From positions 62,001 through 126,000 of the forward strand of contig WBMQ01000007.1 in assembly GCA_016630905.1 (NCBI GenBank): a stretch of 64,000 bases of DNA, written 5' to 3'. The notes under the pieces were generated by a model. It was not told where the DNA came from. It saw only the letters and a list, made by a program, of their open reading frames with translations, and searched no databases. Position 1 is the stretch's first letter. Each line of letters starts with the position of its first letter. Below, in pieces: positions 47,012-57,433 of this stretch. This DNA comes from Capillidium heterosporum. Taxonomy: Eukaryota; Entomophthoromycota; Entomophthoromycetes; Entomophthorales; Capillidiaceae. A program made the position numbers and the translations under genes.

Positions 47012-50000
47012 TAATATTTCAAATATATGTATACAATTTAATATCATTTATTTTTCTCTTTAAACTTTTGTATTTGTATATATTGCGTACTTTTAATAGT
47101 CAACACAGCTTTAAGCTTAATTCTGATATAGCCTTTGAATAAAAATAGCCATATAAAGTATTTGAAAGTATTAAATACTAAACATATACATTTAAGGAAA
47201 AGATCTGTATAAATAAACTGAGATCAAAAATTCATTTTTAGAAGCTCAGCTATATGCTTATGTTTCTATCGCTTCAACAAGAGCTTCTCTTGTCACTTAC
47301 ATGTCCCATCTTTCATCTTATTGTTCAGTACCAACGATTTTATTAAACAAAATATACCAAATTTAAAAAAGTATAGTATCATAAACTTTAGAAACAGTCT
47401 CAATACTTGTACAAGCTTAAATATAGATGGGCTACTTGAGCTATTAAGTTTAGTATATGAACTGATGTTAGATCTTTATTGATTTTTTCAGGCTCACAAT
47501 CGATCACCAAGTATTTCTGACACCAGAATTATAAAACAGCCCTATGATCGCTACTAATAATCTTATCAAGACAACAATAGAGCTAAATAGTTATAGAAGT
47601 CATAATAGAAACCGAAAAGGAAAGCAATTTACTAATTCTTAGAAGTTAAAAATGCACTATAATAGATCAATATATAAAACTTAATATCTTAAAATCATAT
47701 CGACCAAAGAGCACCATGTCTTTGTTGATATCAAAATCTGGAGTTGATATATATCGGCAAGTGACACTTTCAAGTCATCGAGGTTATGTTGATAGCTTAG
47801 AATTTGACAGGATTCGCCAATTACATCTAAGAGTTTGTAGGAAAGGTCACATAGAAAGCTGCATAGGATTCATTTCTACAGGTCATTTGCTATGAAAAGC
47901 TTGGCATCCTAATGGTTCTGCCCTAGTCTAGAAAATCTTGGATATCAGTATTGAAAGTTAAAAATGACATACTTATTAAGATGTAATTTTAATTGAAATT
48001 ATAGACATATGTCCATTGCTTTATCTGACCTACTCTACCCAAATCCAGTCCACTGTAGCATTGATATTTGTTCCGTCTGACCTAAAGCTGTAATATCCCT
48101 TGTACCATACGATTAAACCTTTTCCTTTTCTAGTAATTTCAGTGTACTTATGATACTTACATTTCCGCAAAGTTTTCAATTAAAAATTTCAATCTAGATC
48201 CCTTGGGTATCATATCGCTATCTAGTATAAAGTCGGGTTAACCAAGTTCTCGACATTCATGTAAACTAGGTGTATTTACATCAAAGCGAAGTATAGTGAT
48301 AAGTAGACAAGGCTATAAAATATATTTAACAAAATTTTCATTAGCTTGGCCTTAACTATCTCAAGTCAATAGCTTAAAAAGGAAAGGTCTTAACCTTTCA
48401 AAATATTTTTACTCTTGCATAATTTTTCGAACCCGCAAATTGTATACCTAGCAGGCTTAAACTATAAAAGTAGTTGATTTCGTATACTTTAGTTGTATTG
48501 GGTGTAGATACCCTTGTTAACTAAAGTTGGGTAACCATTTGATTAGGATAGCTGAAATTGCTCAAGAACTAAAAGCTATAGTCGCGAAAAAATTATAGCC
48601 TGCTATTATTTTGTTAAGCGGTGTATGGAAGTAGAATGAATGCCTTATAGAAAATATTATATTAACAAAAAGAACAGAAACCATTTCCTTTTAAAAGGAG
48701 GTTTGATTTTTTAGTTAGTATGGGCAGTGTATACTATTTGTTATATATCATATTGATTGCCTTTCATACCGCTGTTAATCGATATCATTGTCCAACTTGA
48801 TGCTATACAATAAGCTGGAATTCAGACTTGATTATGGTTTAGGTTTAAAGTTAACGGTTAACAGCTCTTTGAAAGTTAGTATTTATCATACATGCCAAAA
48901 TTTGTAAGATTCCTGAACAATGTAGTTTGCTGTGATGAACGATACAAAGGAAGCATCCATTGATGTGTCGAATATTTACTAATTTATTACATACTACTCC
49001 ATCAATTAAAACTATCGACGTATTCAAAATGATTGAAAATAGTCTCTTAACTATACCGTTTTCGTAGGATGGTGTAGTCTTATCTTTTTTATTCCTTTTC
49101 TAGTGAAGACTCTCATCAAGTAAAGTTTATATACAGGTTCCTAACGAGCAAAGCCTTGTAAGGGTAAAGTCAAGGACAACGTGATTCATGTAGGCTAGCT
49201 GTACGATCAGCCTTTTAGATAGTGACAAACCAAACTTCACTCAACTGTCCAAAGTATAATTAGAACTAGTTAGATATACTCGGTTTGAAGATGTGCATTG
49301 CCTAGATTTATAGGATGGAGTCGTTATCTGCACAAAAACTCCGACTAATATACCTACCAATAAATTATGCCAGTTCTTTATAGGAAGCCAACTGCTCCGA
49401 AGTCCTATACCTAGACTTTAATAAATTGTGTTCATTTTATGAAAAATAGGCAAGACTTGATGGCGTAGCATTGCCCAAATTTATGGTTTAGCTTTATAAA
49501 TACCCTTATCTCATTAGCGACATTTACAACTACTATTTCAATCCTATGTCTTAAAAGCAATGGCTTACTTTACCGTGTTCTCGCTAGACTAGTACGTATA
49601 TAGTTTTCCTATACCAATGACCTTGGCTTTTTGAAGTTTAGCAAAATCTTATCCCTTCAAAACCCAAGTCATTTCAAAAAGTCATTTTAATACCAGTGAT
49701 AATTGCAATGAACTTTAACACCTTAATTGGTAACTAAGATAATTTAATTATCGGATTAATCACGAGTTCGGTCACAAGATTATAAGTTCTAGAACATATA
49801 AGCCATCTAATTGACTTGGGAATGGTGCACCCAAACTGGGATGCAGGATCGGAAATTTTTGAACCGTAAATCGAAGGGACCTGAAAGCTTGCCAACAGTT
49901 TTTTCAAATTTCACCAACCTAAGCTACAAATGATATTGTAAAACTATGGTTGCATTAATTAATTTACATATATATAGTGGTACTTGAAACTAGCAATACA

Positions 50001-50419
50001 TTTGGTACATACCTCACCCTGCTATGATAGGCATTTCCACACCATATCCACAGAAATCAATTCGGAATTCTTTCAATACATTTGATCTGCAAAGAAACTA
50101 TTTAACCCGCACCTTATCAAGGGATTTGAGGCATAAATTACTCCGACCCTTGCTAACTTTGGTAGAGGTCAGTTGTGTAATTTAAAATATATGGTCTACC
50201 GATTGAGTAGATGGATTAGGTACAAATCCCTAATTTGCAAGGCTAATGATAGGCAAGTTATGGTCAGCAATAATCACAAACTCTTCCTGCAGGCGACTAC
50301 CACCAACTAATACCCAATCGATTAAAGCGACTTTGAATATATAAAATCAACTTGGTGAGAATTTGTAGCCTTAGTTTATCATCAAGTTTCTAATTCAAAA
50401 GTTAACAATATAGTGGGTA
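47012..50419. other. Intergenic, mostly duplicated upstream DNA of receptor 2
   Basis: About 3.4 kb. From about 47690 it is alignable with upstream DNA of receptor 3, interrupted by about 1.25 kb of extra sequence (48450-49690) in which I recognise no gene. It ends with the receptor 2 promoter. Confidence 0.5.
50221..50346 (+). promoter_or_regulatory. Promoter of receptor 2 with shared elements
   Basis: In order: TACAAATCCCTAATTTGCAA (50221-50240), CACAAACTCTTCCTGC (50275-50290), ATTAAAGCGAC (50321-50331) and the TATA box TATATAAAA (50338-50346), 82 bp before the ATG. The same four blocks in the same order occur before receptors 3 and 4. TATA identity is by motif; the function of the others is inferred from conservation. 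Confidence 0.6.
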
Positions 50420-51385
50420 ATGGACAAAGGTACTTTCTACAGGGATACCATTTTGGGTCCAACCGAACACAACGAAGTTACCAACAGCATTTTATTCGTG
50501 GTAGCGTTGCTTACCTTAGTTTTAAATGTTCTAGTTATATACATCACCTTTTTCAGGCGAAGGAGTTCAGCTTGGGCCATCGACACCATCCTAATACTTC
50601 AGATTGCGACGCTCGATACCATAGCAACTCTATTCATTATAGCAGGCCAGATAGTCAAATGGGCAACCTCCAACTCGGTTGTCGGTACGGAAACCATGTT
50701 TTGTGAATTCAGTTCAATCCTCTTTTTAGCTACTTTGATCGCCGCCATGACATCGACAGCCATGCTATCGATTTTAAGGTACTTTGTCATCGTGCGTGGG
50801 TACAAAGTCAACACGTTGTATTGTGTTATGTTCACCTCTTCATTAGTCATCTGCGTCTATCTCATGTTCGTATTGAGGGTAGTCTTCGACAAAGTTGGTC
50901 CCAGCCCATCCGGTATCTACTGTATCCCTAGACCTTTCGGTGGAGATTTAGGCAGCAAGATCTTCGGGTATCTACTGATAATAATAATAATTTCAAGCTC
51001 GGTGGCCATCCCTCTGTTCTACGCACTTATAACTGTCCACTATCATCGATTGGTATCTGTCATTGAGAACAGTAACTCCGGATCCGGTTTGGGACGTAAG
51101 TTGAAACGTAACAAAGCTATGTTTGTTGTCATACTGTTGGCTTATGCCGTCTCTACTTTACCCGAAGTTATCCAAATCATCTTGACTGCCTCCTTCCGCA
51201 TAAAGAAATATTCTCTCGGAGATGGAATAGAGATACTTTTGTTTTATCTGGTCGCCTTCATCAATCCTTTGTTTGCCCTTTTACTGCATGACGAGACGAA
51301 GCAGGAGTTTAAGGAACTTATGGGCATAGGTTTAGATAAGCTGGAGGAATATCGTTTGTCTAAGAGTCCGCTATCAGACCCTTAA
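50420..51385 (+). CDS. Class A (rhodopsin-like) 7TM receptor, copy 2
   Basis: 321 aa, single exon. Seven helices with class A residues: LNVLVIYI (helix 1 Asn), IATLDTIATLF (helix 2 Asp), LRYFVIVRG after helix 3, VAIPLFYALIT (helix 5 Pro), STLPEVIQ (helix 6 Pro) and INPLFALLLHDE (helix 7 NP). A disulfide is likely between MFCEFSS and GIYCIPRP. The basic loop 3 (GRKLKRNKA) fits G-protein contact. The cytoplasmic tail KQEFKELMGIGLDKLEEYRL is nearly identical in copies 3 and 4, while the extracellular N-terminus and loop 2 vary more. Single-exon structure, unlike most genes here. The ATG at 50420 is supported by the shared N-terminus MDKG and TATA spacing. Confidence 0.9.
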   Translation: MDKGTFYRDTILGPTEHNEVTNSILFVVALLTLVLNVLVIYITFFRRRSSAWAIDTILILQIATLDTIATLFIIAGQIVKWATSNSVVGTETMFCEFSSILFLATLIAAMTSTAMLSILRYFVIVRGYKVNTLYCVMFTSSLVICVYLMFVLRVVFDKVGPSPSGIYCIPRPFGGDLGSKIFGYLLIIIIISSSVAIPLFYALITVHYHRLVSVIENSNSGSGLGRKLKRNKAMFVVILLAYAVSTLPEVIQIILTASFRIKKYSLGDGIEILLFYLVAFINPLFALLLHDETKQEFKELMGIGLDKLEEYRLSKSPLSDP

Positions 51386-53301
51386 ATATATATATCTAAT
51401 AAATACTAGCTGGTTTTATTTCAATTGTATATTTTATGTACAGCATTATCACGTATTATATAAAAACGGCTTAAGGTTGTGGATAGCTGGTAATGGAATT
51501 AATAGCTTTAATTGGATATTAGAATTGTTTAATTCCACCAACATCATCATCTGGATGCCTTCCTTTAATTGGAATATATACAAAGTCTAACATTCCATTG
51601 CCCTAGCCCTAGCTCCTCCATCATACTCAGGTCGTTAACTAAGGCTACTAATCCTCATATGAAGGAGCACTTTTGATTCGTACAAAACAAAATGTTCTTA
51701 CTATGTATAAAATATGCCCCTACAAGGCGGTATGGATTCATCCACCCATGGAAGCTTCACATACCCAGTAGCCCAAAAACTATGAAGGTGGCTCATTACC
51801 ACTCCTAATCTCACCAACTCTCAGAGTATTCATCCAATATGATCCAACTTGAAAGGTTTAGAGTGCTTCTTCAGCGAAAGAATATGGTCAAGTAATGTAG
51901 TGATCATTGGTTCTATAAAATATAACACCTACTTACACCATGTATACATGCATGTAAGTAACTGCTATTAATATTAAAGCTTAGGGTTGATCTATATCAA
52001 TAGTTGATAATTTCAAATTGACAAAATTATGTGAGTGGTTTAGAGTCTGGTGGATTTGCCAATCATAGCTTTCAATTTGTAAGTAAAGTTACATGAAAGT
52101 CTTAGGATGCATTTCTATGAGTTGTTTATTGTAGAGAGCTTAATACCTTAGTATCCTTATTTTATTATAGGGACCTTAGATTTTGATGCCGTAAATTAGA
52201 GATGGAGTATTTATTAAAATGACATCTTAATTGAAATGTTGGTATATACCCATCGCTTCATCCAACTTACGCTACCCAAGTCTAGCCCACTGTAACTAGA
52301 ATATTTGTCATGTTCAGCTTAAAGCTGGGAAAATTAGTAGTCCAAATAAAAAGGTGCTTTCCTACTTTAATAGCTCCAGAATAGCTACAGCACTTCACCT
52401 ATCATAGTTTTGAACATTTTCCAATATTTGTCCGTTTCTCGGAGCTAGCTCCTCGAGTATTGACACTACCAAATAACACCATACAGGAATGTAACTCGAT
52501 GTCCTACATCTCCATACAGAGCCTTTTTTCCAATTGAATCAATATCACAGCTAAAGCCACGATACAAAAGGACATTTTAATTTACATAGATAACTGCAAT
52601 CTACCTTAGCTCCTTTAATGGAAGTTGAGGTAGGTTACTTGTCGGATCAATCACGGGTCGAGTCACGCGACTACCAGTTCTAGACTTGAGCAAAGTTCTC
52701 TTGCTGGAAATGGTACACTCAACTATAATTGGACAGTCGATAAAATTTTGAACTGTACATCCAAAGCATCTTCGAAAAGCTGCCGAGTTTTTTGAAAATT
52801 TCACATACCTAAAGTTCAAACTCTTTGTTATATTGCATTCCTATATACTAGTTTACATACCACAGTGATGTTTAGTCTAACAATATATTTGATGCATATG
52901 ACGCTATGACTAAGGTGGGTTTTTTAGATACTATGTTCAAGAATAGCAATTGGGAATTATTTCAATTGGTTTCAACTTCCAAAAAAGCTATTGAATTCGC
53001 GCTTTAGCAAGGGATTAAGGTATAATTTGTTCCAACAATAGCAAACTTTTGTAAAGGTCCAAAGTGCAATTTTAGTATCATCAACGGATTAGTAGGTGAG
53101 TTAGTACAAATTCCTAATTTGCAATGGTGGTGCATAACGGGTACTGGGCACTATTATAACAAACTCTTCTTGCAGGGCTGACATCAACTGTGCCCTACAA
53201 TTAAAGCGATACAAAGTGTATATAAACAACCTAGCGGGAGTTTTAAGTTTCATTTTGTCGTAAAGTTTTTAAATTTAAAGTTTCAACAGTTTATCGAGTA
53301 G
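51386..53301. other. Intergenic, duplicated upstream DNA of receptor 3
   Basis: Right part alignable with the upstream DNA of receptors 2 and 4. The frame at 52601-52819 (minus) has a weak counterpart at 55797-55985 that is not maintained; I take it as non-coding. Confidence 0.5.
53105..53226 (+). promoter_or_regulatory. Promoter of receptor 3 with shared elements
   Basis: TACAAATTCCTAATTTGCAA (53105-53124), AACAAACTCTTCTTGC (53158-53173), ATTAAAGCGAT (53200-53210) and TATATAAA (53219-53226), 83 bp before the ATG. Order and spacing match receptors 2 and 4. Confidence 0.6.
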
Positions 53302-54273
53302 ATGGATAAAGGTAGAGCTCAAAGGGATAAGTATGTGGGTCCGACCATACATAACGAAATTACCAACAGCATTTTGTTCGTGATAGCGCTAGTCGCCTTA
53401 GTTTTAAATATTCTAGTTATATACATCACTATATTCAGGAGGCGAAGTTCAGCTTGGGCCATCGACACCATTCTCATCTTGCAAATCGCGTCGTTGGATA
53501 CGCTGGCGACATTGTTCATTATAGTAGGTCAGATAGTAAAGTGGGCTACTGAAAATTCCATAGTATATAGACAGAGCTTGTTTTGCGACTTCAGTGCCAT
53601 CCTCTTTTTAGCTACTTTACTTGCCGCCATTACTTCAACAGCCATCTTGTCGATATTGAGGTACATCATCATTGTACGTGGATTCAAAGTGAACACTTTG
53701 TTTTGCTTCCTCATCAACACGGTAGTGGTAATCTGTATCTACACCATGTTTGTAGCACGAATAGTCGACGAGCCAGTCAGTCCCAGTCCATCCGGCATCT
53801 ACTGCATGCCCAGGCCAACCGGTAGCGACCTAGGGAGCCGAATCTACGGTATCCTACTTATAACGATAGTTGTCTCCACTTCGATAGCCATCCCATTGTT
53901 CTACACCCTTATAACCATCCACTACCATAAATTGGTTTCGGTAATCGAATCTAGTAACGCTGGATCTGGAATGGGACGTAGGTTGAGGCGTAACAAAGCA
54001 CTGTTCATCGTCATACTTTTGGCTTACGCCGCTGCTACCTTCCCTGAGATTCTGCAATTGATTTTGACGAGCGTCTTGGAGATCCGTAAGAATTCTTTGG
54101 AGGATGGAATAGAAATCACTTTGTTCTACATAGTTGCGCTTATCAACCCGCTGTTCACTCTTTTGCTGCACGATGAGACCAAGCAAGAGTTTAAGGAACT
54201 TATGGGCTTGGGTTTAGATAAATTGGAAGAATACCGTTTGTCTAAGAGTCCGTTGTCAGAGTCACAATTATAA
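53302..54273 (+). CDS. Class A (rhodopsin-like) 7TM receptor, copy 3
   Basis: 323 aa, single exon. Same seven-helix plan and key residues as copy 2: helix 1 Asn (LVLNILVIYI), helix 2 Asp (IASLDTLATLF), LRYIIIVRG, IAIPLFYTLIT, ATFPEILQ and INPLFTLLLHDE. Cysteines in LFCDFSA and GIYCMPRP. The tail is again KQEFKELMGLGLDKLEEYRL. The N-terminus reads MDKGRAQRDKYVGP. Similarity to copies 2 and 4 is high through the helices and the tail, lower in loop 2 and outer segments. It should couple to a fungal G-alpha; the ligand is unknown. Intact reading frame. Confidence 0.9.
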   Translation: MDKGRAQRDKYVGPTIHNEITNSILFVIALVALVLNILVIYITIFRRRSSAWAIDTILILQIASLDTLATLFIIVGQIVKWATENSIVYRQSLFCDFSAILFLATLLAAITSTAILSILRYIIIVRGFKVNTLFCFLINTVVVICIYTMFVARIVDEPVSPSPSGIYCMPRPTGSDLGSRIYGILLITIVVSTSIAIPLFYTLITIHYHKLVSVIESSNAGSGMGRRLRRNKALFIVILLAYAAATFPEILQLILTSVLEIRKNSLEDGIEITLFYIVALINPLFTLLLHDETKQEFKELMGLGLDKLEEYRLSKSPLSESQL

Positions 54274-54912
54274 ATGACTAATAAATGCCACTACCTCTGC
54301 ATCACTAAAACGATCCAGTTTGAGAGTTTTAGATAGAAAGTATATCCCTAATTCCTTTAAATATCAAAATCCAATATATAAAAACAACATATCATCTATA
54401 CTGTATTTAACTATCATTTTATTCTTTTATATATTTATGGATACTTTATTTATAAATTTAATCATTTACTTTTCGATATTTAAACTCAACCACCTTGAAC
54501 TGCTAAAGTTTGATATGTAACTATATATAGCTTTAACTTGCTAGTTTACGAAATTTTAATAACAATCCACCAATAAAAGGATAATATATAAAACTAAAAC
54601 TATTTACTATCTATAAAAACATATATGAATTTCTAGGACTTTATCAAATATGAAAACTTATTAAGTTATAAATGTCAGTATACACTACCTCCTTTTAAAT
54701 TAACAATTTTAGAAATGCAAAAGTAATGATTGGTTCCAATTTTATATCGATATATGTACAGAATTTTCATATACTATTTAAAAATTAGCTTGATGATGTG
54801 GATAAGCTAACAGTAAATATAGCTACTGTAAGGTTCAGGGAGGTGTCGCTGGATCCAACTAATGACGATGTCATATTTCGAGCTAATGACATGATAGGCT
54901 AGGAAAGTGAAA
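54274..54912. other. Intergenic, AT-rich, nothing supported
   Basis: Follows receptor 3. A 66-codon plus frame at 54320 is low-complexity and not coding. Confidence 0.45.
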
Positions 54913-55458
54913 CTAACACCCACTACTGCATTGGTAATAAAGGACTGAATTCTCCGGATAGCAGGTCGGATAGCCAGGTAAAGGAGGTACACCATAAGGG
55001 GCGCCTACACAATGGTAGTCACATCCTAGTTCCAGAAGGGAATAGAGGGACATATTGAGGCTTGGGTACGAGCTGGGGCTGGATAGGAGGGAGCCAATCA
55101 GGTAAGGGTTAGGTAACAGCTGGTGCTACTGTATTAGGATCAAAAGTAGAGATGGGCTGGTAGGTTAACGTTGACTCGGAGGGGTTGATCGTATTAGTAA
55201 TATTAATCGCCCAAAGGTGGTGAAATCCAAGGGTAACAAGAGTTTTTAACAGGTAATAAGAGGCAGGGAGGACAGGGGAATTAGACCACATAGGAACACT
55301 ATGCTGAAACAGGGAGATGAATAAAGAGACAAGACTTTGTTCAAAACTAAGAAACGAAATCAGGCTGTTGCAACAGCTATGACTAGGGAGTGGGGGTGAG
55401 TAACAGCTATGAAAATAGCGAGGTGGAGCGTTGTCAAGATGAGAGTCTTTAGTAGCAT
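54913..55458 (-). CDS. Candidate secreted cysteine-containing protein (uncertain exons)
   Basis: This stretch is clearly richer in G and C than the DNA around it. On the minus strand the ATG at 55458 opens a signal-peptide-like MLLKTLILTTLHLAIFIA. Later segments in different frames are proline-rich (PQLVPKPQYVPLFPSGT) and then a cysteine module (CDYHCVGAP, then PTCYPENSVLYYQCSSGC), ending at TAG 54913. A plausible intron gttacc..tccag (around 55110) removes one stop, with a ctaac branch site. The steps between the other segments are not resolved, and one looks like a +1 change near 55015. It may be a small secreted protein gene or one that is decaying. I recognise no family. Confidence 0.35.
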
Positions 55459-56461
55459 CCTAAGGGTTTAAATACCCCTTTGGTATCTTGGCAATACTTG
55501 TTAATTATCAGAATTCCGATATCAAAATGCTATACTGATAATAGTTGGTATTCCTAGGTTATGGCTGAAACTAAAAATATAGAAATTATAAAAATAATCA
55601 AGAATATCTAATAAGTAGAACAGATTCCTGACCGAAAATAGCTATAAATGGGAAGTAGAAAAATCGAAAGTTGGTAAGAAAAAATAGTGTGATGATGATA
55701 AAAGGAATAGGTTGGTAACCTCATACTAGAAATTGTAACGACCAAGGTTGTTACAATAAGTGCAGTCCACCTTAACTCCTAAAATGGGAATTTAAATCAT
55801 TTAACTATCGTAGTAATCATGAGTTCAGTCACGCAAGGATCAAACCCTAGGCTTTTGTAAAGATACCTTGTTGAACAAAGGAGATTGGAAGTAGTATACT
55901 CAACGTTGAACGGCCTATCAACAAAATTTTGAACTACAAAGATGAAATATTTTATAATCCAAAATTTTGGAAATTTAAAACCCAAATTCTATTTCAAGTA
56001 CGTTCCCATTAACTGATTTACATACCGATACTAGTATTTAAGACTAACAATAAATTTGATGCATATAATATCTCCAAGGTAGCTTCTTTAGACATTAGGT
56101 TCAACAATAGAAGTTTAAAATTGTTCCAATGAGTTTTGACATCCAAAAAAGCTATTTAACCCGTACTTTAGCAAGGAATTGAAGTACAATTTAGTCCGAC
56201 AATAGCAAAAGTTTAATCCAAAGTTTTATTGGACAGTTAGAGTAGTATCTACAAATTAGTACAAATTCCTAATTAGTAGTGGAAGTGCTAAGCGAGTTCA
56301 AGGTCACAATACTCACAAACTCTTTCTGCTTGCAGCTAATATCGACTTTATCCTTTAATTAAAGCGACCTGGCCTATATAAAAACAAGTAGGTGGGAAGT
56401 TATGGCCTTTATTTTAGTTTTGAACTTTTTAAATTCAACAGTTCCAACAGGTATCAAGTAT
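55459..56461. other. Intergenic, duplicated upstream DNA of receptor 4
   Basis: The stretch from about 55748 is alignable with upstream DNA of receptors 2 and 3. The promoter of receptor 4 is at the right end. Confidence 0.5.
56260..56383 (+). promoter_or_regulatory. Promoter of receptor 4 with shared elements
   Basis: TACAAATTCCTAATT (56260-56274), CACAAACTCTTTCTGC (56314-56329), ATTAAAGCGAC (56358-56368) and TATATAAAA (56375-56383), 87 bp before the ATG at 56462. This spacing supports that start over the upstream ATG at 56402. Confidence 0.6.
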
Positions 56462-57433
56462 ATGGAAAGTCGTAGAGGTCAAAGGGAGAAACATGTAGGG
56501 CCAACCGTACACAACGAAGTTATCAACAGTGTTTTGTTCGTTATAGCTTTAGCTACTTTAGTTTTAAACATTATAGTTATATTTATCACTATATTCAGGA
56601 GAAGAAATTCAGCTTGGGCCATCGATACCATCTTAATTTTGCAAATCGCATCCTTGGATACTTTGGTGACGCTATTCATTATAGTGGGTCAAATAGCAAA
56701 GTGGGCTACCCAGAACGCCATAGTTGTAGCAAGAGGTGTGTTCTGCCATTTCAGCTCCATACTGTTTTTAGCTACTTTACTCGCTGCCATCACTTCGACA
56801 ACGATACTCTCTATTATAAGGTACTTTGTCATCGTACGTGGGTTCAAGGCCAATACATTGCTCAGTTTTTTTGTCAGTACATTAGTGGTAGCTTGTATAT
56901 ATCTCATGTTTGTTATAAGAATAATTGACGAGCCAGTCTTCCCCAGCCCATCCGGCATCTACTGTATGCCCAAGCCTGTCGGCAGTGATTTAGGCGATCG
57001 GATCTACAGTGCTCTACTGATAACACTATTAGTTTTCAATTCGGTGGCCATCCCTTTATTTTACACCCTTATAACCGTCCATTATCATCGACTAGTCTCA
57101 GTAGTTGAAGCTAGTAACGCTGGATCCAGTTTAGGACGTAAGTTGCGACGTAACAAAGCGCTGTTCGTAGTCATACTGTTGGCTTATGCTATAGCAACCT
57201 TCCCTGAAATTTTGCAATTGATTTTGACAAGCGTTGTTGGGATACAGAAAAACTCTTTGGAGGATGGTATAGAAGTTACTTTACTTTATATAGTTGCACT
57301 GATTAACCCACTATTTACATTGCTATTACATGATGAAACGAAGCAGGAGTTTAAAGAGCTTATGGGTTTAGGTTTAGATAAGTTGGAGGAATACCGGTTG
57401 TCTAAGCGTCCGTTATCACAACCTCAGTTATGA
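56462..57433 (+). CDS. Class A (rhodopsin-like) 7TM receptor, copy 4
   Basis: 323 aa. The frame has an earlier ATG at 56402, which would add 20 residues, but the start at 56462 (MESRRGQREKHVGP) lines up with the MDKG starts of copies 2 and 3 and with the TATA spacing. Seven helices with the same class A marks (LVLNIIVIFI, IASLDTLVTLF, LRYFVIVRG, VAIPLFYTLIT, ATFPEILQ, INPLFTLLLHDE). Cysteines in VFCHFSS and GIYCMPKP. The cytoplasmic tail matches copies 2 and 3 closely. Single exon, intact. Confidence 0.9.
   Translation: MESRRGQREKHVGPTVHNEVINSVLFVIALATLVLNIIVIFITIFRRRNSAWAIDTILILQIASLDTLVTLFIIVGQIAKWATQNAIVVARGVFCHFSSILFLATLLAAITSTTILSIIRYFVIVRGFKANTLLSFFVSTLVVACIYLMFVIRIIDEPVFPSPSGIYCMPKPVGSDLGDRIYSALLITLLVFNSVAIPLFYTLITVHYHRLVSVVEASNAGSSLGRKLRRNKALFVVILLAYAIATFPEILQLILTSVVGIQKNSLEDGIEVTLLYIVALINPLFTLLLHDETKQEFKELMGLGLDKLEEYRLSKRPLSQPQL

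Larger units (their letters stand above)
47690..51385 (+). repeat. Receptor duplication unit 2
   Basis: Coding sequence of receptor 2 with upstream DNA. Part alignable with unit 3: about 47690-48130 versus 51990-52350, and 49690-49950 versus 52583-52840; the latter also matches unit 4 at 55748-56000. A recognisable block CACGAGTTCGGTCAC is at 49761-49775. Confidence 0.6.
51990..54273 (+). repeat. Receptor duplication unit 3
   Basis: About 2.3 kb containing receptor 3 and its upstream DNA. It lacks the 1.25 kb extra stretch found in unit 2. The conserved block CACGGGTCGAGTCAC is at 52652-52666. Confidence 0.6.
55748..57433 (+). repeat. Receptor duplication unit 4
   Basis: Receptor 4 with about 0.7 kb of shared upstream DNA. 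The conserved block CATGAGTTCAGTCAC is at 55818-55832. Confidence 0.6.

Noticed and set aside
52601-52819. Minus frames at 52601-52819 and 55797-55985 with similar translations
   Set aside because: They lie in the duplicated upstream DNA; the third copy at about 49700-49950 does not keep the frame, so the likeness comes from DNA duplication, not a conserved protein.
56402-56461. Upstream ATG giving receptor 4 a longer N-terminus
   Set aside because: Only 19-27 bp after the TATA box and without counterpart in copies 2 and 3; the aligned start is 56462.
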